Assembly (NCBI GenBank): GCA_037176725.1
Contig: JAZBRS010000029.1
Span: 43,224,001 to 43,288,000, forward strand
Source of the DNA: Posidonia oceanica
Taxonomy: Eukaryota; Streptophyta; Magnoliopsida; Alismatales; Posidoniaceae
DNA length: 64,000 nt
Direction: 5' to 3'
Both the position numbers and the translations under genes were made by a program. Below, in pieces: positions 1 to 10,143 of the stretch (its first letter is position 1; each line of letters begins with the position of its first letter). The notes beneath the pieces are model-generated. The model worked only from the letters and a program-made list of their open reading frames with translations. It was not told the DNA's origin and made no database searches.

Positions 1-3000
1 AGTATCAAGAGTACCTCTACAGGCACTAGCCACTTGTCCACTCACGGCTGTAGCCGCACCAGTACTGAAGTTACCTTTTCTGGGGGTGCAATTAGTCGAT
101 TCAGGCAACGGTGTGACTCAGCCCGCCTCATCAGTAGCTCCACAAGCAAAGCAGGCGGCACCATCAACCATACCGCCGTCAGCTTCAGCAGATCTAACGT
201 TGTGGAAGACCCCCACCACTACTACAGAGAAACAACCACCATCACACATGGTTGCTGGTGCTTCATCCCTTAGAGCAACCGTCCAGCTATTGGACCATCA
301 GAAGAGCGCCTTTGCCTCCCCTCCGACCACAGCACTGTCCCTATCAGCCCCACTGTCAGTGACATCCCTGACCAGCCTGTTCACATCTCTGATCCCTCCA
401 GTGCCGCAACCAGTCGTGCCAGGAGGTCAACCAACCAACCAGCTAGTAACAGAACAGGTGCCCCGACCGGTGATATGTTTAGAAGCCAGAGCAGGCCCCG
501 TAGGTGCAGGAATCGTCAGGCAAGACTCTGAAGAGGTTGCTTGTGCCTATTACGTCGACACGCCCTTCGAAGATGAGGAAGGTGCGACTGTGGAAGCCCA
601 GGTGGCTAACAAGCTTGAAGACTTGGAATTGCTCTTCCAAGAACAACTCATGGTGTTCGCTGAAGACGCCGTCGAGCAGCACACGCTGAAGAAAGGGAAA
701 GCCGTGGCCCCGGATCCCTCCCTGCTGCAAGACCATTCCTCAATCATGGTCTTGGAAGAAGAACTGGAGGCAGCATCCACTAGACCGGACGAGTTAATCA
801 ATTCGCAACCTGGAGGCGAGTCTTGGTGGTTCGTGCAGCGCATGCCCCGCATAAGCAGCACATCCAGCGACAGTACACAGATTCGTCGCCTAGGGAACAG
901 TTGTCCATCTCTGGCACTCCCCGCAAGCACACCTGAAAACACGGAGCATGAGACAGTATAGGCAGTAGCTGTGGTAGACAGAGTAGTCCCAGTATTCCAG
1001 ACAGTCCCAGCAGTGACAGTGGTGCCAAAGCCGTCAGAACAGACAGAGCAGCCAGATCAATCAACAGGACCAGGGACCACTGAAGCAGGCGTCACCCACC
1101 GAGTCCACAAAAATACTCGGGTGAGCGTGACCATCCTGAGGTGTCATCCGGATCAAGAGGTGGAACCTGTCCACTCCTTCGACATTACAGATCCTACATT
1201 TGAGAAGGAGATCCTCTCAAAACTCATTGCATGTGAGGAGGAGGGGGATTTAGGCGTAGATGAGAATGATGAATCGTCGCCTGAGTTCCAGCCTTATGAT
1301 GACGACCCGGAAGGGCCCAACCTCCACGTCGAGGAAGAGATAGAGGTTATCAATGTTGGCACAGCTGAAGATATTAGAGAGGTTCGCATCAGCGCCCTAC
1401 TGCCGCCCCGAGCCAGAGCAGAGTTTATTGCATTCCTCATGGAATACGCAGATGTCTTTGCCTGGAGCTATGAAGACATGGTCGGCCTTGATGTCGAGAT
1501 CGTGGTGCACAACTTGCCTTTAGATCCAGATGCGAAGCCAGTAAAGCAGAAGCCCCAAAAATGCCGACCACAATGGCTACTCAAAATCAAGGAGGAAATC
1601 ATGAAGCAGCACAGCGTTGGTTTTCTCAAGGTCGTCCTCTATCCAGAGTGGCTTGCAAACATTGTGCCAGTGCCCAAGAAAGATGGCCGAGTCCGGATAT
1701 GTATCGACTACAGGGACCTGAACAAGGCGAGTCCCAAGGACGATTTCCCATTGCCTCATATCGACGTCCTAGTCGACAACACTGCAGGCCACAAGATGCT
1801 ATCTTTCATGGACGGCTTCTCCAGCTACAATCAGATCAGAATGGCGGAAGAAGACATGGAGAAGACCTCATTTATCACCCCTTGGGGAGTCTTTTGCTAT
1901 CAGGTCATGCCATTTGGGCTCAAGAATGCCGGAGCAACATATCAGAGGGCGATGACAGCATTATTCCACGACCTCATGCACCAAGAAGTCGAGGTCTACG
2001 TGGACGACATCATTGCTAAGTCTAGAGAGCCTGAGGATCATCTTATCTGCCTCAAGAAGCTCTTTGATCGCCTGAGGAAGTACAAGCTTAGCTTTAACCC
2101 CAGTAAATGCGTGTTCGGGGTATCATCCGGCAAGCTATTGGGCTACATCGTAAGCCAGAGGGGGATTGAGGTAGACCCAAGTAAGGCTAAAGCCATCATA
2201 GATATGCCACCCCCCAAGACTGAGAAAGAAGTCAGAGGCCAGCTGGGGCGCCTGCAATCAGCCAGTTCATTACGCAACTTACTCCTATCTGTGAACCAAT
2301 CTTTAAGCTCCTGAAGAAGAATGCACGGATCAACTGGAGCGAGGAGTGCCAAGCTGCATTCGATAAGATCAAGTAGCTCCTGATCAAGCCTCCTGTCCTG
2401 GTCTCTCCTGTGCCAGGGAGACCCCTGATTCTCTATCTTTCTACCACACAGCATTCCATGGGCACCGTCTTGGGCCAACATGATGAAACTGGTAGAAAGG
2501 AGCATGTCATCTACTACCTGAGTAAGAAGTTTACTGATTGTGAAGCCAGGTATAACACCATAGAGAAGACCTGCCTATCTCTAGTCTGGGCCGCACAGAA
2601 GCTAAGGCATTACATGATGGCGCACCCAGTTCAGCTCTTATGCCGGCATGACCCGATCAAGTACCTTTTTCAAAAGCCGGCTATGGTAGGCAGATGTGTT
2701 AAGTGGCAAGTGTTATTGTCTCAATATGACATTACTTTCGTCACGTAGAAATCAATGAAGGGTCAGGCAATGGCAGATCATCTGGCTGACTTCCCCTTAC
2801 CTGAGTACCAACTTCTGCAAACACAGTTCCCTGATGAAGACATCCTATTCGCCATGGAGGATTCAGAGCAGAAAGATCCTGAAGACGAATTACAGTGGCA
2901 TATGTACTTCGATGGTGCAGTTAATAGAAGGGGCAGAGGCATCAGCGCTGTCCTATCAATGCTGCAGGGAGTTCTAATCCTCTTTGCAAGAAAGATGGTA

Positions 3001-4617
3001 TTCCCTTGCACCAACAATGAAGCAGAGTATGAAGCCTGCCTTCTGGGACTGCAAGTCGCCCTCGAGCATGATGTGCGCAAGCTGCATGTGCACAGAGATG
3101 CGATGCTAGTCATCTCCCAAGTTAACGGCAACTGGAAGACCAAGGACCCTAAGCTGGTACCTTACCATGAATGCCTGTTGAAGCTGATAGGAGAATTTGA
3201 AGACATCCGCTTCACTTACATGAATAGAGCCAAGAATGCCTATGCAGATGCTCTAGCAACCCTTGCATCTTGGCTCTCTATACCCAAAGGCTGTGCAGTA
3301 GATGTATCAGTCTCTCATGTGGAACAGCCCGCACACTGCATGACTATTGAGGAGGCGGATCCAGCAGAGGAACTCTCATGGTACCATGACATTAAAGTTT
3401 TCCTGGAATTTGGCAGCCCCCCACCTGGCGCCTCAGTAACAGACAGAAAGACTCTGGCACATCTAGCATCAAAGTATGTGATAGGGGCGGAACATCTGTA
3501 CAGAAGATCCTACAACCAGATGCTCCTACACTGCGTAGACAAAAAGGAGGCCGACACACTGATGTTCCAAGTCCATGCAGGGACCTGCGGCCCTCACATG
3601 AATGGTGTGCTGCTGACAAAGAAGATTATGCTCCAAGGCTACTTCTGGTCAACCATGGAGGCAAACTGTTGCCAATTTGTGCGCAAGTGCCATAGCTGCC
3701 AGATCCATGGGAACTTCATACACGCACTCCCACAGGAATTGCACAGCATGTCTTCGCCTTGGCCTTTCTCCGCTTGGGGGATCGATGTCATTAGCGCCAT
3801 ACACCCACCAGCTTCCAACGGTCATCGCTACATTCTGGTAGCGATCGACTATTTTACTAAGTGGGTGGAAACGGCCTCCTACAAGACAGTTACTGCCATG
3901 GCTACCGAAAAGTTTATCAGAAACAATATCATAGCCCGGTATGGGGTCCCGCACGCGCTCATCTCTGATAACGGCACAAACTTCATAGCCAAGAGGATCG
4001 AAGACTACCTACAGAGCTTCCACATCAAGCATCACCGATCCTCCCCTTATCAGCCACAGATGAATGGCGCGGTAGAGTCTGCCAACAAGAACCTTGTCAA
4101 AATCTTGAAAAAGGTGGCGGAGACTCACAAGGACTGGCATGATAAGCTTCCATACGCGCTCTGGGCGTATAGGACATCAGTCTGGACCTCAATAGGGGCC
4201 ACCCCGTATTCTCTGGTATACGGTATGGAGGCTGTGCTGCCTGTTGAAGTAGAGATCCCCTCACTACGGATCCTACGAGAAGTTGAGTTGGAAGAAGTAG
4301 AATGGGTCGAAGACCGTCATATCCAGCTAAACCTGATTGATGAGCATAGGTTGCAAGCCATACATCATGCTCAGTGCTACCAGAAGCGCTTGGCCAGAGC
4401 ATACCTGAAGAAGGTTAGGCCCAAAAGCTTCAATCCAGGGGATATGGTCCTCCGAGCCATCCATCTCCCCAACGGTCGAAGGAAATTCCAGCCCAATTGC
4501 CATGGCCCCTTCTTAATCAAGCGGATCTTCTCCGGCGGTGCAGCAGTCCTTGAGGACATAGATCAGGTCGAGCAGTCTGAGCCGGTCAACTCATGCTACC
4601 TCAAGCAGTACTACTAG
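1..4617 (+). pseudogene. pol: E0 pol polyprotein remnant (linker, RT, RNase H, aRNH, integrase)
   Basis: This is a broken retrotransposon pol. Positions 1-1300 encode the low-complexity acidic/Pro/Ser linker that precedes RT in this lineage. RT follows, with its YVDD catalytic box at 1997-2008. Next come a native RNase H domain (about 2400-2740), a second archaeal-type RNase H (about 2895-3290, FDG motif) and integrase (HHCC zinc region about 3570-3710; DD35E with D at 3967 and E at 4075). The C-terminal part ends at a double TAG at 4615-4620. Breaks are TAG at 959-961, a frameshift near 2250-2260 (frame 2 to frame 1), TAG at 2374-2376 and TAG at 2746-2748. The last two replace CAG codons of the intact copy at 32725-38403. 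Homology is clear; no function is expected. Confidence 0.93.
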
Positions 4618-6344
4618 TAGCCCGCCGTTGCCTTGCACACCTTTTCTTTCTTACTTCTTGCATTCCTTCTGTCCCATGCATTTTAGGCTTGTTTATTTTT
4701 CAGCAAAAAAAGTTGTAAATATATTATATGCATCACTATCATAGGTCCGATGACGAAATCGGAGATGCTTGCCTACTCTGGAAGGAGTACCCTCTACCTC
4801 ACCTGACATTACTTGGATGTCCTAACCAGTGAGGGAGCCACCATCCAATAAGGACAGACGAAATGTCTAAACCCCTTCAGGACCTACACCTCAAGAGGGA
4901 GGAAAAAATCCTAGGGTGTGAGAGAGTGTAAGCAAGACCTACATGCCCTAGCCTGGCCACCACAGAAGACTAGAAAGCGAAGACAGGAGTTAACCCTGGA
5001 GATAGACGTGTGTAGTACGACCTCGTCCCTCCAATTTTCCTTGAGGAGGATCCACATCCACGCCTGCAAATCCACAGGTCATACAAAGCCTAGCCCCTTT
5101 TGTCTCAAAACCAGGCGCCCGTTACCTCTAAGTTAGGGACAGCGGAAGCCTGCGAGCCAAGAAAAAAAAAGAAGAAAAAAAAAGAGAAAGGGAACAAGAA
5201 AGAAAAAACAAAAAAATGCAACAATAAGCAAAACAAAAAGAGGGGCAAAAACAAAAGTCAGCCCAAGAAACAAAGGCAAGCAGCATGATTCCGCCCCCTT
5301 TCCCTGTCTTAGAGAGGAACCAAATTTGCGCCTGGGAAATACACAAATCCTATGGGGCCTAACCATTCATCCCAGCCATTACCAGACATCCATCATCCCC
5401 TCGGGCCAGGGATAGGGAAAATACTACACACCTATGTGGGAGCAAAAAAAAAAAAAAAAAAGAGAGAGACAAGAAAAAATGAAGAGAGTAGGTGTAGCTC
5501 CTTGAGAGTTTGGCATGGAGCCCGTCCTCACTACACCACCATTCGAGCACCCACAATACCCTTTCTGGAGCGTCACCAACAGTTAGGAATCCGAGTAGAG
5601 CTTGGTGAGTTAGAGACCGCTCCTTCCTTTGCAGCAGGCATCAAGCACTCCGTATGCTGAGGGCAATAGATTTAGTATAGAGAATGCATGCATCTATTCG
5701 CTAGCAAATCATCCCCACCCCCTTTCCTCCCACTCTGCAAGGCTCGGCTCAGTGCTGGGACAGTACTTCTGCCAAGGCAGGTTGACTGCCTCCAAGCTTC
5801 AGATCAACTAATCACTGCCAGTCCAGCAGCTCAGGGAAAGCATCAGTAGTTAGAGACAGGGCAATCACTCCAGAGGCAGCAAGACAACCTTGGCACCCCC
5901 TGGGGCCCCCCTTGGGCCTTCGGGTCTGCGCAATCAGGCGCTACCCCCAATCCCTGTGTGATTTCGCTCTGGATGGACGAAGTCTCTTTTCCGCCTGTCC
6001 CCTTGCTTCGTACAGGACAAGGACAAGCGTGCCTCCTTTGTGACTTCGTTCCAGGCAAACGAAGCCCCCTTCTCTTGTCTCCTCGCTTCGCACGGATGAG
6101 GACAAGGGTGCCATTTGTGCGGCTCCGCCTTGTATAGGCGATGTCCCTTTTGCTTAGCTGAATGTGCTTGAATTCTGTGGTCTGATTGCTAGCTGTAGCG
6201 TTTGAACTGCTTTATCAGCTTTATATGCACATCTGCTTCTCTGTCTGCCAGTGTTACATGCCTGAACATGTTCCGGATTGACGAAACAGCTTTAGCTACA
6301 GGTACCAAAAGATTTCGCACCAGCTACCTGCATTCTCGCCTGTC
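4618..6344 (+). other. E0 spacer between pol and the extra ORF, with A-rich tracts
   Basis: No coding sequence is supported here. The first 300 bp align by eye with 38560-38740 of E3 (shared blocks around 'gtgagggagccacca' and 'aataaggacag'), so the spacer is an ancestral part of the element. Purine tracts dominated by A occur at 5160-5280 and 5445-5480, at the same relative place as 38935-39050 in E3. A CAG/GTAC junction at 6299-6304, 44 bp before the extra ORF's ATG, has a counterpart 52 bp before the ORF in E3 and could be a splice acceptor. That is inference only. Confidence 0.7.
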
Positions 6345-7547
6345 ATGGGTTTCCCCACCTTGGTGACCCCAGCACACTGCTCTGAGACTCTCTGAGGATG
6401 GATCGCCATGCTCACTGAAGCCGATTGTGAAAAGTTGAGCCTATGGAGCATCCCACCTAGACTCCCGAAAGCCGTTGATGTGGTGGTCAGTCGACATCTC
6501 TTGTGTGCTGCTGCAAGGTTCTGGAAACCAGTGCACCATGTCTTCCGTTTTGGCAGGACGGAGCTGACACTTACACTGGAGGAAGTGCGCTGAATCTGCG
6601 GCTTCTCCACGCTCATGGGACCTGCAGTGTTCATGAGGCGTTCTGGCTATGTCACCGTCCTGAGGCAACTTACGAGGCTCTTTGCACAAATTTGCGAGAA
6701 GAGACTGGTCTATGTCAAAGGATCCGTACCTGCGCTCCGCTTGAACTATTTTGAGGAAGTTTCCAAGAAGCACGTTGAACTAGGAGATGAATTGTGGCTT
6801 CGCGGCTTTGTCACCCGCTTCCTAGGCGAGCTAATTTTCAGTCATGGTCGGATGGCTGTAGCTATTGAGATTGCGAAGATCACCCATGCTGTGGTGACCT
6901 GCCAAATCGACCTGGCGCTTGTTGTCTTGGCTGAGACGTACCGCAGACTAGATCGCATTTCGCACTACTGCTGCCACTTTCATGGCTGCGAGGCTCTCGT
7001 ACAAGTGTGGTTGGCCGGACACCTAGAGGTAGACATCCTGCGTCCCCAGAAGCATGCATTTGACACGTACTACAGCAGCGGCCACGCCAAGACTGTCAAA
7101 ACTGTTTGTGAGGAGTACGAAAGGCTGGAACAGCTGACTGATGATACAGTAACCTGGCGTATCATTACATCTGCAGCAGAGCCCTTCACTGTCTTCTTTG
7201 GCGCCCATGACATGCGCCTGGTCGTCCTGCCAGGGTTCATTGATGGTGTGGAGTATCACCCCATCCGGGTTATGTGGCAATTTGGTCTCCGCCAAGGGGC
7301 ATTTGTTGACAGCAATGCGCCAAAACTAGTCCAGCCCTATCCTTTCAGCACAGTTGCACCCACAACGGAGTTAGCAGACCTCCTACGCCATGGCGTAAAA
7401 TCCACAGACATTGCAGCAGCAAGGGGCTCAAGATGTACTCCTGAGTATCTGACTAAAGTGCAGGGGCTCTGGCCCATTAATGAGATCCCGCCGGGCGCGC
7501 CTCTATTCCCTGACACTAGGAAGTCGAAGAAGGCCTGTACTGACTAG
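6345..7547 (+). pseudogene. E0 copy of the extra ORF (plant mobile domain / DUF7745-like), two stops
   Basis: Reading from ATG 6345 gives 400 codons and a TAG at 7545-7547, exactly the length of the intact E3 copy (39849-41051) and with no frameshift. Two in-frame TGA codons (6393-6395, 6591-6593) break it. Both stand where the E3 copy has arginine codons, as expected from C-to-T change. The family signature is visible: a phenylalanine-rich 'FWxPxHHVFRF' segment, then a T-x-T-L-E-E-V motif near codon 80, then a hydrophobic helix-rich middle with 'LAETYR'. These resemble the plant mobile domain/DUF7745 family by recall. In MAIN-type host proteins that domain supports silencing; its role in retrotransposons is unknown to me. 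Confidence 0.8.
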
Positions 7548-8041
7548 GGCATCCATATCTGCATCTCCCTTTTTGAGTCTTGCTGTACTTTGTTCTGCCT
7601 GTTATAGGCGTGTAATCAAGACCTTGATAATGCAAGGGTGTTTTGTACCATGTGCTTGTGTGTTTGGTTTGGCTTCCATAACATAGTGCATACATGGTCT
7701 TACAATCATATCTTCAGCATACTTCTTCAGCCCCTCGGAGTCATGAGAAGGGCACTATCAGAACCTGACAGCTTAGAAGCAACTACCAACGCTCTCAGCA
7801 CCAAGAGAAGCTACAAGAAGACCCTGCGTTCCACTTGGATGCTAGAATCTCTACAGACCAACACCGTCAACATGGGCAAAGCCGCCGAGCGCTCCCGACT
7901 GGGTATCCACCGAGCTGATACCCCTAACTATCCGGCGAAGAGTCCGTCAACTCATCATCGGGCTGGTAGCCCTAACTACTCATTTGACAAGCACGTCAGC
8001 TTAGTCTATTGCTTTTTCGATGCCACAGGCGCTTCGGCTGT

Positions 8042-8069
8042 CCCCTGGTATCCTCTCTGATACTAGGGG
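8042..8069 (+). other. 11-bp stem-loop conserved between E0 and E3
   Basis: CCCCTGGTATC (8042-8052) pairs with GATACTAGGGG (8059-8069) across a CTCTCT loop, with one G-T pair. The counterpart at 41988-42014 has GTGTC/GACAC in place of GTATC/GATAC, so a U-A pair has become a G-C pair while the stem is kept. The surrounding sequence (a 'gatgcca' block before and 'ggggcatct' after) is homologous. Structural RNA is inferred from pairing only. Confidence 0.65.
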
Positions 8070-8409
8070 CATCTCTTTTCGCTGCCCCACGGTATCACAT
8101 CTCCAGCTCCATCCAGGCTAGCGTGCCTAACTGTCGTGGGCCCATCTGTTTCTTTGCTCGGCCTTCGGATTTTGGTGCCCCTGTACCCTTTGCGGCCGAT
8201 AAGTCCGAAACTTATCACATTCCGATTTATTGCGGTCGATGGGTCCGAAACCTATCCATTTCGGTCGATAAGTCTGAAACTTATCATTTGCCGTTGCGGT
8301 CGATAGGTCAGAAGCTTATCACATTCCAATCTCTTGCGGTCTTATCAGTTACCCTTTCGCGGTCGGTGGGTCCGAAACCTATCATCTGTCAGCCTTCCGG
8401 TCCGGTCTT

Positions 8410-9279
8410 GATAAGGTTTGCACTTATCATTCCCGACCTTTTGCTGTCTCTTCCGAGTCTTGATAGGGCTTGCACCTATCATTCCTGGCAGTCCGATTGT
8501 GATAAGGCTTGCACTTATCATTCCTAACCTCTTCCTAGTCTTGATAAGGCTTGCACCTATCATCCTTGTCGGTCCGGTCTTGATAAGGCTTGCACTTATC
8601 ATTCCTGACCTCTTTCTGGCTTCTTCTGGTCTTGATAGGGCTTGCACCTATCATTCCTATCGGTCCGGTCTTGATAAGGCTTGCACTTATCATTCCTGAC
8701 CTCTTTCTGGCTTTTCCTGGTCTTGATAGGGCTTGCACCTATCATTCCTGGCGGTCCAGTCTTGATAAGGCTTGCACTTATCATTCCTGACCTCTTCCTG
8801 GTCTTAATAGGGCTTGCACTTATCATTTCTGGCGGTCCGGTCTTGATAAGGCTTGCACTTATCATTCCTGACCTCTTCCTGGTCTTGATAGGGCTTGCAC
8901 TTATCATTCCTGGTGGTCCGGTCTTGATAAGGCTTGCACTTATCATTTCTGACCTCTTCCTGGTCTTGATAGGGCTTGCACCTACCATTCTTGGTGGTCC
9001 GGTCTTGATAAGGCTTGCACTTATCATTCCTGATCTCTTCCTGGTCTTGATAGGGCTTGCATCTACCATTCCTGGCGGTCCGGTCTTGATAAGGCTTGCA
9101 CTTATCATTCCTGACCTCTTTCTGGTCTTGATAGGGCTTGCACCTATCATTCCCGGCGGTCTGGTCTTGATAAGGCTTGCACTTATCATTCCTGACCTCT
9201 TCCTGTCTCTTCCTGGTCTTGATAGGGCTTGCACCTATCATTCCTAGCTCCTTCCTGGTCTTGATAAGGCTTGCACTTA
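8410..9279 (+). repeat. Tandem array of two alternating hairpin modules (81-bp dimer)
   Basis: About 21 short inverted repeats stand 39-54 bp apart. Two forms alternate: GATAAG-loop-CTTATC and GATAGG-loop-CCTATC, both with the 7-nt loop GCTTGCA. GATAAG units at 8845, 8926, 9007, 9088 and 9169 are exactly 81 bp apart. Between hairpins lie 'ggtccggtctt' or 'gacctcttcctggtctt' spacers. Some units hold mismatches (for example CTACC replacing CTATC near 8990 and 9060). Because 81 is divisible by three, several frames are open throughout; these are artefacts of the repeat. Confidence 0.92.
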
Positions 9280-10032
9280 TCATTCCTAACCTCTTGCAGT
9301 CGATGGGTCCGAAACCTATCATCTGTCGTTCGTCCCCTTTTCTTGCTAGCTCTCTCGGCAGAAAAGATGCCCCCTTTTCTTTCGCGCGGGAGTTTTGCCC
9401 CCTTTGTTCTGTGCCGATCTGGTCGTCTGCTTGCTTCCTTGGGCGAGGACAACCTCCCCTTCCTTCTCTGGGCTGGCAGCCCAAACTGCTCGGATGACAT
9501 CCGTCACCCTGTCTGGCATCGTTTTCCTTGGGCTGATAACCCCAACTATCCAGCAACGAGTCCGTCATCTCCTTCGGGTGATAACCTAACTATCCGGTGA
9601 TGAGTCCGTCAACTCATCATCCATTGCATTAGCACTGCATACTAGATAGCAGCATCAGCATCATACACGCAATCGCCGCATGCTTTCCCCCAGCGGGGTT
9701 GCATTTCACATCACATGCATGCATCGCCTGCACCACCCCTAACAGAGCCCGGCGCGGAGCACCATAATTGCATATTGGTTCAACATCAACTTTAACAACA
9801 ACAGCATACCATTATGCATCAGCATGGCATCCCCTCATGCATAGTATCAGTATGCATAATTGCATATTGATTCAATATCAACATTAACAACAGCAGCATA
9901 TCATCACTGCATCGGCATTTACATCTGCATTCGCATTTGCATTTGCATTTGCATTTTGGTGACAGGTCATGACTTCTGGCGCATCTGTCGGGATAGTGCC
10001 CACGCCTACATGCTTCGCGCCCGCCGGTTCGG

Positions 10033-10112
10033 GTGGGGTGTCTTGTCAACCCTGAGCAGTGGCCTCGATCCCCTTGACCTCGCTCAGGGAGGGGCATCTG
10101 TAGACACCCCAC
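10033..10112 (+). promoter_or_regulatory. E0 polypurine tract inside a two-helix fold
   Basis: The tract AGGGGCATC (10090-10098) lies directly before the LTR start at 10099 and would prime plus-strand DNA synthesis. It is flanked by two helices: CCCTGAGC (10050-10057) with GCTCAGGG (10082-10089), and GTGGGGTGTC (10033-10042) with GACACCCCAC (10103-10112), the latter lying inside the LTR. The same layout recurs in E3 at 44329-44412 with changed but still pairing outer bases. Confidence 0.6.
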
Positions 10113-10143
10113 TTTAGCCAAGGGGTATCAGCTAGCTGGGAAC
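10099..10143 (+). repeat. E0 3' LTR, first 45 bp only
   Basis: The sequence starts TGTAGACACCCC immediately after the polypurine tract, in the place where E3 has TGTTGACACCCC. After 45 bp it is interrupted by a second LTR start (TGTTGACACCCC) at 10144, the beginning of E1. The 5 bp before that insertion, GGAAC (10139-10143), would be the left target-site duplicate; its partner lies outside the window. Confidence 0.75.

Larger units (their letters stand above)
7548..10098 (+). other. E0 3' untranslated region, hairpin- and repeat-rich
   Basis: This non-coding region lies between the extra ORF and the 3' LTR. It contains the stem-loop at 8042-8069, isolated hairpins with a TCCGAAA-type loop (8198-8216, 8238-8256, 8267-8285, 8302-8320, 8365-8383, 9302-9320), the 81-bp tandem array (8410-9279), hairpin 9599-9618, a short direct duplication (units starting at 9764 and 9856, 92 bp apart) and a GCATTT hexamer run at 9921-9957. 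The matching E3 region shares the framework around 7910-8075 but has entirely different arrays. Long open frames on both strands here come from repeats without stops and are not genes. Confidence 0.75.
1..10143 (+). mobile_element. E0: 3' portion of an old Tat/Ogre-type Ty3/gypsy element
   Basis: The region reads in order as a degenerate pol, an A-rich spacer, a degenerate 400-codon extra ORF, a hairpin-rich tandem-repeat region, a polypurine tract and the first 45 bp of a 3' LTR (TGTAGACACCCC at 10099). The same order is seen in the better preserved element at 22393-50283, which identifies it. The 5' LTR, gag and protease lie before the window. The 3' LTR is cut at 10144 by the next element (E1). 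Several stop codons and one frameshift show it is dead, and it is clearly more diverged than the later insertions, consistent with being the oldest layer. Confidence 0.9.

Noticed and set aside
8599..9568. Long frames on both strands in the 81-bp array
   Set aside because: Open on both strands because the unit lacks stops and 81 is divisible by three. They are shadows of the repeat.
9594..9620. Hammerhead-ribozyme-like string TGATGAGTCCGT after CCGG
   Set aside because: It resembles the core of a hammerhead, but no GAAA-stem partner follows and no cleavage-site helix is visible. The GATGAG instead pairs with CTCATC next to it, like the other hairpins here.
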